A stretch of DNA of 64,000 bases from Urophycis tenuis. Its lineage: Eukaryota; Chordata; Actinopteri; Gadiformes; Phycidae. Shown here in pieces: positions 21,790 through 31,577 of this stretch (positions are counted from its first letter, which is position 1; every line of letters starts with the position of its first letter). The notes under the pieces are model-generated. The model saw nothing but the letters and a program-made list of their open reading frames with translations. It had not been told where the DNA came from and searched no databases. The position numbers and the translations under genes were made by a program. The stretch lies in contig JAXIVH010000098.1 in assembly GCA_036785325.1 (NCBI GenBank), forward strand, positions 586,001-650,000, given 5' to 3'.

Positions 21790-22388
21790 AGAGTCTATGG
21801 ACGAGACGCACTCACTTCTCCAACCCAGCGCCACAACGCAATATCGCCGGAAATGAAAGTCATCACAACTGTAAGGTATTTAGCAACTGGAAAAATGCAA
21901 CAATGCAGCAGTGATTACTTTCTGTCACAACCCTCCATCAGCAATGTGAAAGCAAACATCAGCAAAGCAAACACTGACAGCACTGTCACACCCTCATATT
22001 GTGGGATGATTTTAAAGTATGGCTTACTATTTATTTAACAATATTTTATGTAAAATATTATTCATAATTACACAGTCTTCATAGAGATTAGATTCTATGA
22101 TTAGGTCTATTGATTTCACGGTCCATTCTATGCCCAGTATCATCAAGAGTGTATTTCTATCCAGCGTTTAGGATCAACCAATCACGTCTTTTTAAAAAAT
22201 GAGTCATACCTAGCAACGGGGTCAACCACACCTCCTCACTAAAATAAGAGTTTTTGTCCATTCCTTGCTCAGAGTTCTCTGAGAATGTTCTGGAATCACT
22301 CTTAAGCTAAGACTCCTTGCTAGGAATTTTTAGGCTAAGTTAGGAGCTCTCTGAGAGGATTCTCAGAATCTTTAGTAATACCGCCCCT
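21790..22388 (+). mobile_element. Truncated Harbinger copy with transposase exon scrap
   Basis: On + it encodes RDALTSPTQRHNAISPEMK, the same N-terminal transposase segment as the neighbouring full copy but in the opposite orientation. It ends in TTTAGTAATACCGCCCCT, whose reverse complement resembles the termini of the element at 22390-25020. Subterminal words (CTCTGAGA, CTTAGG) repeat as in that element. It directly abuts that copy. Confidence 0.6.
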
Positions 22389-22487
22389 AGGGCCGTAAAA
22401 ATTGCTGGCTGGACTATAAGAAGCAGTGTTGGGTGGCATTCAAATCTACCACAATTGAACAGCAATGAAGAAAAACAGTGAACAGCA

Positions 22488-23459
22488 ATGGAGAAAAAAA
22501 GAACAAGGAAACCCAACTGGACCGAGGGACAGTGTTTGCTGCTGGCTCAATTAGTCAATGAGCATAAAGGTGTCTTAAGAGGTAGATTTGGCCCCGGTGT
22601 CACACAACAAGGCAAGAGGCAGGCATGGGAAAATATAGCAAAACAGATAAATGCCTCTTTTCACCAACTTGTGCGCACAAGTGAGGAGTGTGAGAAGCGG
22701 TGGTTTGTGTTGCGGTCGAAAGCAAGAGAGGAGATTGCAGCACACAAACGTGAATCTTCACAAACAGGTGAGTGCCATACCCCTTACTTATGACTGCTGG
22801 CAAAGTTCATTTAAATCCATAATTGATGTGTACATATTGGTTACTGGGTTGTTTTTTAGGGGGTGGACCACCTGCTAAGCAGCTGTCCCAGGTTGCAGAA
22901 ACAGTGTTTAATGTCCTGGGACAGTCAGAAGTCAGTATCACCGGGCTGAGGGAAGGCATTGACTCTTCAATGATGCAGCTGATTGAAATACAACAAAGGT
23001 AGGACCAGTGAGTTTTCATATATCAATAGGAAGGTAAACAAAATGTCAAGAACAATATTTATTTATTACATAAGCCATTTCTCATATTTCTCTGTATACA
23101 TGCTCATTGCCCTGGTCGTAGCCTATTCTGTGAAATCAATGAAAACAAAACAATAATTAAATAAACTAAATGTATTCCCCTGTAGCACGGAGCCATCAGA
23201 GGAACCGGGGCCTTCGACGTCACAGGTGTACGACCCTCAGCCTGAAACATCACCATTCAGCCTGCTCGCTGCTGCTCCAGCTGCTTCTCCAACACCATGC
23301 CTACCTGCTGCACCTGCTGCTCCAACACCATCCCTGCAGGACATAAGATTGGAGCTGACCATCGATGTCTTCAGACAGCAGAGAAGAGTTCTATGCCTAC
23401 AGGAGGAGTACTACAGACTAAAAATTGATCTTCTAAAAAATAAACCCCATGGGACATAG
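22488..23459 (+). CDS. Harbinger Myb/SANT-like DNA-binding protein, intact frame
   Basis: Three exons fit with closed phases: 22488-22767, 22860-22998 and 23186-23459, giving 230 aa. The N-terminal domain (RKPNWTEGQCLLLAQLVNEH ... WENIAKQINA ... RTSEECEKRWFVLRSKARE) is the Myb-like helix-turn-helix used by Harbinger companion proteins and by several transposon-derived vertebrate genes. A Pro/Ala/Ser linker (APAASPTPCLPAAPAAPTPS) and a C-terminal helix (FRQQRRVLCLQEEYYRLKID) follow. It has no stop codon or frameshift, unlike the transposase next to it. It may simply be young, or still useful in trans to related elements. Confidence 0.75.
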
Positions 23460-23579
23460 AAATTATGTGTTCATGTGTCTTTGTGTATAATATGTGTCAT
23501 GTATCTAACTATTGTAGCCACGTAGGCCATGTGTTGTAAAACTGTATGGTGTATTAGTTCAATACAGCCACAAGTTGTT

Positions 23580-24775
23580 TTAATGTAATGTAACTTGCCT
23601 GAAATGTAAATTTGTAAATTGGGCTCTGTAAGGCAGTCCATTCTGGGCCAAGTTCCCCTGTGGAGGGTGAATGTTTTCTTCATCATCATCATTATCATTT
23701 TCTTCATCACCATGAACCTCGAGAGGTTCTGTGATCTGTCTAGCCTTGCAAATGTTGTGTAGTATTGCACAGGCTATGATGACTTTGCAGACTTCATCAG
23801 GCGTCAGCCGCATCTCTCCGTGTAGAACATGGAAGCGCCTCTTCAGTTGGCCAATGCCGCGCTCCACTACTGCCCTTGTTGTCTTATGGGCCCTACAAGT
23901 TAATACAGAGATCATCAGAATTTAATTCAAAACTGGAAATAATGTGAATAATTTAATACATGACAATGTACATTATTTGAGGGAAATATTTAAACTACTT
24001 TGATACTCCAATATACTCTTTACATTTTATTTCCATGTATAATAATTCTATATTGTATTGTTTGGGTCACCTGTTGTAGTTTAGTTGCGGCCCTTGGTTT
24101 GAATGGAGGTAAGGTGTTAGGAGCCATGGTTTGCATGGGTAGCCACTGTCCCCCAACAAGTGCCAATTGCCCGGCATATAATGTCCCTTGAAAAGCTGTC
24201 TGAGGCCACTCTCAGACAGTATTCTGGCATCGTGTGTTGAGCCTGGCCATTTAGCAACAATGTCCAAAATCTTATAGTCTGCATTGAAAACAAGTTGAAC
24301 ATTGATACTGTGAAATCTCTTCCTGTTCACAAAGACGACTTCATCTTCTGACGGTGCAATTATACGGACGTGTGTCCCATCAATGACACCCACAACACCA
24401 GGGAATCCTGCGATGTCCATGAATGCCCTTTTATGAGCCTGTAAGGTGTGGATATCCAGTGGAAACTAAACAAATTGCGTCACAATATGAGGCTGTGACA
24501 GCGCTGTCAGTGTTTGCTTGCCACATTGCTGATGGAGGGTTGTGACAGACCCAAGTCATCACTGCTGCATTGTTGCATTTTTCCAGTTGCTAAATACCTT
24601 AGAGTTTTGATGACTTTCATTTCCGGCGATATTGCGTTGTGGCGTTGGGTTGGAGAAGTGAGTGCATCTCTAATGAGATCTAGCACAAACATGATTCCTG
24701 CACGATCCAATCTGTAGTGTTTAATTAGCTCACTGTCATTCAGTGTGTGGAGAATATTTCTTCTTCTTACCAGCC
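23580..24775 (-). pseudogene. HARBI1-type transposase of the second Harbinger element
   Basis: Exon 1 (24071-24775) encodes the N-terminal RRNILHTLNDSELIKHYRLD and the core VVGVIDGTHVRI (first D), WPGSTHDARILSES and LLGDSGYPCKPWLL. Exon 2 (23580-23892), after a TTGTAG acceptor, carries AVVERGIGQLKRRF (catalytic E) and the tail CKVIIACAILHNICKARQI. The start region MAGKKKKYSP runs out of frame after about 13 codons, another frameshift lies near 24525, and a TAG near 24468 interrupts, so it is inactive. Confidence 0.85.
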
Positions 24776-25020
24776 ATTTTCTCCTCTGCTTAAGTAACTC
24801 TCCTAAGCCTCTTAAAAGTCCTCCTCCCTGCTTTTAGCAGATTTCACCTTGGGAGCTCTCTTAAGAGCTAAGATTCTTTAGGAATGTGTTTTATCTTAAC
24901 TAGGATTTAGTCTTAACTTTGAAGGGAAGTTCTAAGAAAATGACATGATTCTAAGAATTTTCTTAGAATTTGGCCACTAGGAGCAACCCTTTGTGCAAAG
25001 AATGTTTAGTAATACGGCCC

Positions 25021-25381
25021 CTGTTGTCCATTGTCTAATCAATCAGCTCTTTATTTGTCCCAGCTGTTGCCCACTCTTGTGGCCAGATTGTCTTGCTTTC
25101 TCGTGTGTAGTCAAGATTGCCAGTGTTCCTTGGAATTCTCTGTTTTATTCCCTGTGTATGACCCTTTTTGTCTATTTCTCGACTTACGATTATTGCCTAC
25201 CCTTTATCGGATTTTCATCGCTGTCGCCCCGACCAACCGTGCAGGTCCACTGCATCAACCAGGGACCCAGGTAGGAGGTCTACAGCCCCTCAGCTCCTTG
25301 AGCCACCTTGAAGCGACGAGAAGCAGAACGAGGCGTCCTCAGATGAGGACATGCAGGTAGATGGCAATATCTCAGAGGAAT
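25021..25381. repeat. Possible LTR-retrotransposon-derived spacer
   Basis: The composition (CTGTGTATGACCCTTTTTGT, TTTCTCGACTTACGATTATT) resembles LTR/leader sequence of fish Gypsy elements, and a Gypsy 3' LTR lies at 26323 beyond two SINEs. No coding frame is recognisable. The assignment is tentative. Confidence 0.3.
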
Positions 25382-25961
25382 GGGCGGCAGTAGCTCCGTG
25401 GGTAGAGCGGGTCGTCCTCTAACCGTAAGGTCGGCGGTTCGATTCCCTCCTCCAACTGTCTTCATGTCGAAGTGTCCTTGAGGAAGACACTGACCCCCAA
25501 CTTGCTCCCCGGGTGCTGACCACGGCTGCCCGCTGCTCCTATGTAATATAGGATGGGTCAAATAAACACAGCAGCCCGCTGCTCCTATGTGATATAGGAT
25601 GGGTCAAATGAACACAGCAGCCCGCTGCTCCTATGTGATATAGGATGGGTCAAATGAACACAGCAGCCCACTGCTCCTATGTAATATAGGATGGGTCAAA
25701 TGAACACAGCAGCCCACTGCTCCTATGTAATATAGGATGGGTCAAATGAACACAGCAGCCCACTGCTCCTATGTAATATAGGATGGGTCAAATGAACACA
25801 GCAGCCCACTGCTCCTATGTAATATAGGATGGGTCAAATGAACACAGCAGCCCACTGCTCCTATGTAATATAGGATGGGTCAAATGAACACAGCAGCCCA
25901 CTGCTCCTATGTAATATAGGATGGGTCAAATGCAGAGAACCGATCCCCTCCAACCCCCCTT
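25382..25961 (+). mobile_element. tRNA-derived SINE with expanded tail
   Basis: The head carries polymerase III box A (TAGCTCCGTGGGTAGAGCGG, 25391-25410) and box B (GGTTCGATTCC, 25436-25446) at tRNA spacing, followed by a non-tRNA body (CCTTGAGGAAGACACTGA). The tail motif GGATGGGTCAAAT is amplified into a 46-bp tandem array. It is not a functional tRNA: the acceptor stem is missing. Confidence 0.8.
25525..25932 (+). repeat. 46-bp tandem repeat array in the SINE tail
   Basis: CTGCTCCTATG recurs at 25533, 25579, 25625, 25671, 25717, 25763, 25809, 25855 and 25901, a perfect 46-bp period over nine copies. The first three copies differ most (CCGCTG and GTGATA variants). The last six are nearly identical. 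Confidence 0.95.
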
Positions 25962-26245
25962 GGGGGCAGCCGCGGCCTACTGGTTAGGGCTTCGGACTTG
26001 TAACCGGAGAGTCGCCGGTTCGAACCCCGACCAGTACGAACGGCTGAAGTGCCCTTGAGCAAGGCACCTAACCCCTCACTGCTCCCTAAGTGCCGCTTTT
26101 GCAGGCAGCTCACTGCATCGGGTTTAAGTGTGTGCTTCACTTATCACTGTGTTCTGAGTGTTTCACTAATTCACGATTGGGTTAAATGCAGAGACCACAT
26201 TTCCCTCATGGGATCAAAAAGAGTAATTCTTCTAATTGAATATTA
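25962..26245 (+). mobile_element. Second tRNA-derived SINE
   Basis: Box A (GGCCTACTGGTTAGGGCTTC, about 25976) and box B (GGTTCGAACCCC, 26017-26028) are followed by a fish SINE body (TGCCCTTGAGCAAGGCACCT, CACTGCTCCCTAAGTGCCGC) and the tail TTAAATGCAGAGACCACATT ending GGGATCAAAAAGAG. The body is the widespread teleost type. Confidence 0.85.
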
Positions 26246-26322
26246 ACCCTCCTCTTAGCCACCTCCTCCCACCCATCTCTGCGTTGGAGTTTTGGGACGT
26301 CCCTTGAGGGGGGGGGGGGTTC
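26246..26322 (+). repeat. Gypsy interior remnant with polypurine tract
   Basis: CTTGAGGGGGGGGGGGGTTC at 26303-26322 lies immediately before an LTR start, as a polypurine tract should. Confidence 0.6.
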
Positions 26323-26673
26323 TGTCACGGTCTGTCTGCCACGCCCACTCCACTACTCCATACATCTGCCTTCACGGCTGTGCCACATCAGGTAATTAGT
26401 GGAGGCTACAAATTAGCCCTCCACTATTCACCTAGTGCCAGATTTGTCTTCGCTGTTTACTACATGCAAGTCTCTCCAGCAATTTTCCTGCCATATGCCC
26501 CGGTTTACCGATCCCTTGTCCCCGACTCCGCCTCGTCCTTCCTGATCTCTGTTCGCCTGCCTCCCCGTCCCGGATTCCTGATCCCGCCAGTCTCCGTGAT
26601 CATTTGTTTACATAGAAATAAAAGACTTTTTATTACTTTCATTCCCATCTGGTTTGTGCTGCCACCCGTTACA
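26323..26673 (+). repeat. Gypsy-type 3' LTR of a truncated element
   Basis: The 351-bp unit begins TGTCACGGTCTGTCTGCC and ends GCCACCCGTTACA, with TG...CA borders and an AATAAA near 26620. The polypurine tract before it shows it was a 3' LTR. The element's body has been replaced by SINEs. It is unrelated in sequence to the LTRs at 2132/5591. Confidence 0.75.
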
Positions 26674-29600
26674 ACTATTTTGGACTCAGGGGTCTGTTCG
26701 GTGTCTTGCATGATTCTTGAGAAAAGATGTCATTATTTAACAAATTGCAATTAGAAAACAATAACATATTTTAGTTTCACAGAAAGAATAGAATGTCTTC
26801 CATGTCTGTTTAGGGGCTCTGTAGAGCAGAGCTCTTTACAGGCAGAGGGATTCAATCTGACTGTGTCCCAGCAGCTTACTTGCATGCCATCACTAGTCAC
26901 ACAATTATCAGTGGATGTTGTCTTCTGGTCTCAACACCACTGCAATGCTGACTGGGATGTCACATGGATGATGGCAGGCAAGAGGTTTTTGACATCTTTG
27001 GCGATCACACAAATCTTTTTCCAGCTGTAAAAAGTAAGACGCATTCAGCTGCATTTTTTTTAAACATAGAAAAAAACATTGAACATTGGCTTGAAATTAT
27101 TATTTTTTTAACTCAAGCCTTCCAGGGTGCTCTGCCAAAAACCCAAGCTGCACACGGCAGAAAGAAACGACTAAAGTAAAGCTTAGTAATGCAAAAGTAG
27201 CAAGTTAAACATTGATGCCAATGGCCAAAAGTAGCTGCCCCCATCTGTTAAGTGTTCGGTGTTCGGGCCTTATCCCACCTGACACCATGGCTCTAGAGTA
27301 GATGCTTTCATGTGGTGTGAAATATAGAAATGGTTGGTCAAAAAGGCAGATTTGTATTCCTTCTACTTGAATCTTCTGTTGAGAGAAGGGAGAGAAAGGT
27401 TAGACTGCGCGCAAGACATGCCGCATGTGTCATATGTGTGCATTAATGCATAAATGTGTATATTAAGATGCATTGGGTTTATTATTTAAGTTCGAAATTA
27501 ATCTGGGATGTATTTAGCATAAATGCATGTGAATATTTATACAAGGAAATCTGGTTACATTTTACAAATACAAATAAGTTATTGGCCCTGGTGTTTAAAG
27601 GACAGTCCAGGCCTCAAAAACATATGAACTTCCCCATGAACTTTATTGATGCGTCATGGCACTCCTTTAAACATCTCACACACACACACACACACACACA
27701 TGCCAGAATGCTAGAGGAGAGAGGTTTGGCCTTCTTCTGCATCTTTATTTATTCCAAGAAGAAATGTATATTGTGGGTAAATGTATTGAGGGCTGGGTTA
27801 CCTACCATCATGGTAGGGTCATCTCTATTGTTGATTTCCAGCAAAGAAGTCCAATCCAAGCAAAGTTTTATATTGTCCAGTTATTCTAATGAAACTAGCA
27901 GCACGGAAAAGGCTGCCATAATGGAACACTGCATGGATTGTGTTTGTCATGTACCCAGGACCTAGAGTCTGGATGCATGAAAAGAAATTGCAATGACAGC
28001 ATGTGGTATTTGGGAATCACAGTTCTGGGATGAGTGGTGGAAAAACATCCCAAAACCCAGGAAGCATGGAAAATGACACAGCCTTAGTAACGGGGAGAGG
28101 ATACACTCCGCTCAATTAAATATTGTCGAAGGTGATGATAGCCAGGAAGATTATATACATGTCCAGGATGACTAAAGGCCAGATGAATAAAGGCAAGAAG
28201 TTATTCCCTATAAAAATTGGGTATTATAATAACTATGTGCCTTCATTCAAGGTCACCTTAACCTCGTCAAATAAAATCATTATCAGCCATTGAGCCTCAA
28301 CAACTGATATAATGGGCCTTGTACATCATGTATAAGAAGTGAGTATAAGAATGTTAATGGTAGTGTTTTTGGTGTTTTGTTTAGTTGTTTAATTGTGAAA
28401 TGATTTGTCATTATGTGGTGACATTGCTGTTTGACATTGCTGCTTTGAAACTGCCACAGCATCTGTCATGCAAGACTTGGCAAAACAAAGTTTGATTAGC
28501 CTCAAGTACAGTATAATTGTTTGTTTATGATTTGACATTGCTACAGCTCTCTGAGTACCCTCTCTTTTTTACAGTTCTTATCAGTGTAAACACAACGCTG
28601 TGTGTATATATCACAGTTTTATATTTCACCATCTGGGACAGTTGTAGACAATGCTATCTTTATTTATCCAATTATATAGCAAATGTGAGGAATAATTATT
28701 TTGTTCCTTTTTTAGACCGCATTTCCAGTTGGTAAAGATCAATGGACCAAGCCACATATTTCCCTATTTGCCTCCTTGTGAAAGAAATTTTGTTCTGCAA
28801 TATATAGAACATATTGTGTAACTCTCTTCTTATGATAGACTGGTGCAGGCTGCAGGTAATATGGTAGATGCAGACATGTACAGACCGACCTATGAAGCAG
28901 ACATTGGGCCTCATGCAAACATTTACATTTATGTCACTTATTTCATAGAAGTAAAGAGAAAATAGTTTTTTAATGAGGGTAAAGGTGTAGTGATGCTGAA
29001 AATATATTTTCTGGCGATTATTGAAAGAATTACAGAAAGAAACAAAATGAAATAATAAAGGATATTATTATAGGTTATTCAATAATGGATACAATTTATG
29101 AGTTTAACTTCAACAAGGGAGGGTCTTAAACAGTCTGCCACATACACTGCTTCTTGTCTTTAGAAGTAGGCCTGATTTAACCTGACTGTACAGTTTACAG
29201 TACAGTTTACTTACCATTCTGTGAATAAACAATGTGTCACATTCTCTTTTTATCTTTTTCAAATGAGCCGTCACATAGATTGTCACAGGAACGTCTGTCA
29301 AAACAGTGACAAGGCTAAATCAGGCCCTACCATGGTGAGCCTCGAAGCAACCTACTCAATGGAAACCAGAAAACATAAACACTTTGAGTGTCTGTTTAAC
29401 TTTCTGTGCCTGTGAGAGTTGCAGAAGGTTCAGTTTCATAGCATTCCGCTATAAACATAGCTCCAGCAGATGTGGTGAACTCCTTGAATGGAATGGCTAT
29501 ATATCCACACAACAGTTGGAGGGATCCTTCATTGATGGACACCCCTCTATCAGCACCCACGCCGTGCCACAAATGACACTCAATCACTTGGTTGGAAAAG

Positions 29601-30869
29601 CAAAAGCCAGACACTCCAATCCAAGAGAAAACTGCTGCGTCTGCCCTGTTGATTTTGGCAGAGTGCAGTAACGACAACATTACCCTTCCTGCTGAAGGAA
29701 TGGCATTGCCCAAAGGGGAAAAGTTGGGAGGATTTATATAAGATCAGAAGCAACACAATTCAGATGCGTTTCACAACACATTGAAAATAAAAGCAAAATA
29801 GAAATTGTCGTAATCATTAGCTCCAAAATGTTCGCCATCTCCAACTCACACAAATTTCCACATGAACCCTGAACTCAACTGGCTACTTTCATTGACACAT
29901 TGTATCATTCACAGTGCTGACACAATACAAAAAAAAAAATTGTGTTACTGAAATGTATTGCATTTTTGTCAAACAATAATGAAACCTGTTGTGTTTCATT
30001 ATCAGTGTGTGTTATGGTGTTGTATCTCACAACATGTTTGGATGAGCAATTCAGGAGACATTTTAGATTGTTTTGAAATCCATGTCATATATATATATAT
30101 TTATTCATCATATTTAAAATGAAATGCCATGAAAAAAACACAAAAGGAATCCGAGTATTTGCGTAATCTTCCTGGGTTGTGTAGGATGCACAAAAGCATA
30201 CCATGCGGTTTGTCTTGGCTGTTGTTTGGTGGGCCCTGTGGCACTAAGGCTCAGAGCATGTTGCTTAGGAACAGCTACTGATGCCTGGCACCATATGCAT
30301 CATGATCAAATTCAATATGACACAAAGAAAAAAGTCACAATTCAATATCTAATGATAAATTGTTATTCTATTAGTCCAGCAATAATATAATATAGTTTTT
30401 GACATTAATAAGAATGAATTGTGGACATTAACATGGAATCATAGATACAATTCTAGGTAATCCTTAACCCTAACAAGAATTAACCATAAAGTAACTTTAA
30501 TTAATGCTGTAATAAGCATTAACAAGTAATTAACTAACAGTTATTTAACACTGAACTAATGATCTTGTAATCATTTACTGATGGTGTTCATGCTAAGGTA
30601 ATTATGTCTTCATTATTTAATAGGGTACGGTTTAAGGTTAACCCTAACACCAGAAATGAATACCTTACCATTACTTTTGTCTACAAAACAATATTACTAT
30701 ATACAGTATATATAACTGTATTAGAATACTGCAACACAACCTTTGTGATAGAACTGTTCAGCTCTTGTGAACACATTTTCATTTGCCGTTTACAAGGACC
30801 TAACTGGTTCTTGTCAAGCCTTAACTTTGTGCTTTGCACTGTTTTGTTATTGCACTGGAAGAAAACGCT

Positions 30870-30870
<1 letters not shown>
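26674..30870. other. Intergenic region downstream of meox2, few repeats
   Basis: I see no coding exon here. A (CA)n run lies at 27669-27700. The stretch 27400-29750 is notably poor in recognisable transposons compared with the left part of the window and is a candidate for conserved regulatory sequence, which cannot be judged without alignment. Confidence 0.4.
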
Positions 30871-30953
<83 letters not shown>

Positions 30954-30980
30954 TCTCTTTCTCTCGCTCTTTCTCTCTTT
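30871..30980 (+). repeat. (CT)n microsatellite, interrupted by TTTCTC variants
   Basis: About 110 bp of CT dinucleotides pass into CTTTCT and CTCGCTC variants at the right end. All open frames across it are low complexity. Confidence 0.95.
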
Positions 30981-31512
30981 AAGAGTTTAACACATGGAAA
31001 TGATTTGATACTAATATTATTGGATAAAACATTATTGGAATTTTTGTTTTAAATGCTTTAATGAACTATGTTGTATGCATAACTGTTACAAAATTAGAAT
31101 GCATGATAAGTTTGGTAATTTATGAGGTCATACATCTGTCTATTGCTCAAAGATGACAATGTTTCTATTTGTGTTTTCAGTTATGCTTAGTGTTTTCTGC
31201 TTTCATTTACATTTGTAAAATAAGGATATGGCAGGTAAACTGGGAAATTTGCCACTACACATAACTCAGTGACTTTAATGCAAAATACAAGCTGTTGCTG
31301 TTATTGAAATGTTTTAGACAGGAGTTACAGGAGAGAATTTGATTGAGGCTAATCCTTAATAGTGCAAAATCAATTTGTGTGCATCTTTTCAAATGTAAGG
31401 CATCTCTGGAATGTTCACAAAGTATGACTTTAATCCCACTATTGGCAGATTACGTTCACAAATGTTGAAGTATTTTGTCATTGCTTGAATTTGAATTCTG
31501 TTACTTGACAAT

Positions 31513-31513
31513 C

Positions 31514-31560
<47 letters not shown>
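31513..31560 (+). repeat. (AC)n microsatellite just after the meox2 stop
   Basis: A run of AC dinucleotides starts about 20 bp beyond the meox2 stop codon, so it is (GT)n in the 3' UTR sense. Confidence 0.9.
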
Positions 31561-31577
31561 CACATGCACACACAAGC

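Larger units (their letters stand above)
22390..25020. mobile_element. Second PIF/Harbinger element with Myb-like and transposase genes
   Basis: The left end GGGCCGTA and the right end TACGGCCC are inverted. The right subterminal region is rich in TTCTAAGAA words. A Myb-like gene lies on + (22488-23459) and a HARBI1-type transposase on - (23580-24775), convergent as in other Harbinger elements. I could not establish the 3-bp duplication with confidence because a related copy abuts the left side. Confidence 0.82.

Noticed and set aside
25382..25460. Possible tRNA gene
   Set aside because: Boxes A and B are present but the acceptor stem and 3' end do not pair, and a SINE body follows.
25525..25932. 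CRISPR-like array
   Set aside because: The 46-bp units are directly tandem with no unique spacers, and the context is a vertebrate SINE tail.
25970..26040. Second possible tRNA gene
   Set aside because: Same reason: it is the head of a fish SINE with its typical body and tail.
26964..27179. Possible exon beside meox2
   Set aside because: The open frame has no family resemblance, and its ends are not supported by convincing splice sites.
30604..31052. Open frames of Ser/Leu repeats
   Set aside because: They are translations of the (CT)n microsatellite. The similar frames at 49629-49868, and the Cys/Val frame at 41407-41640 from (GT)n, are rejected for the same reason.
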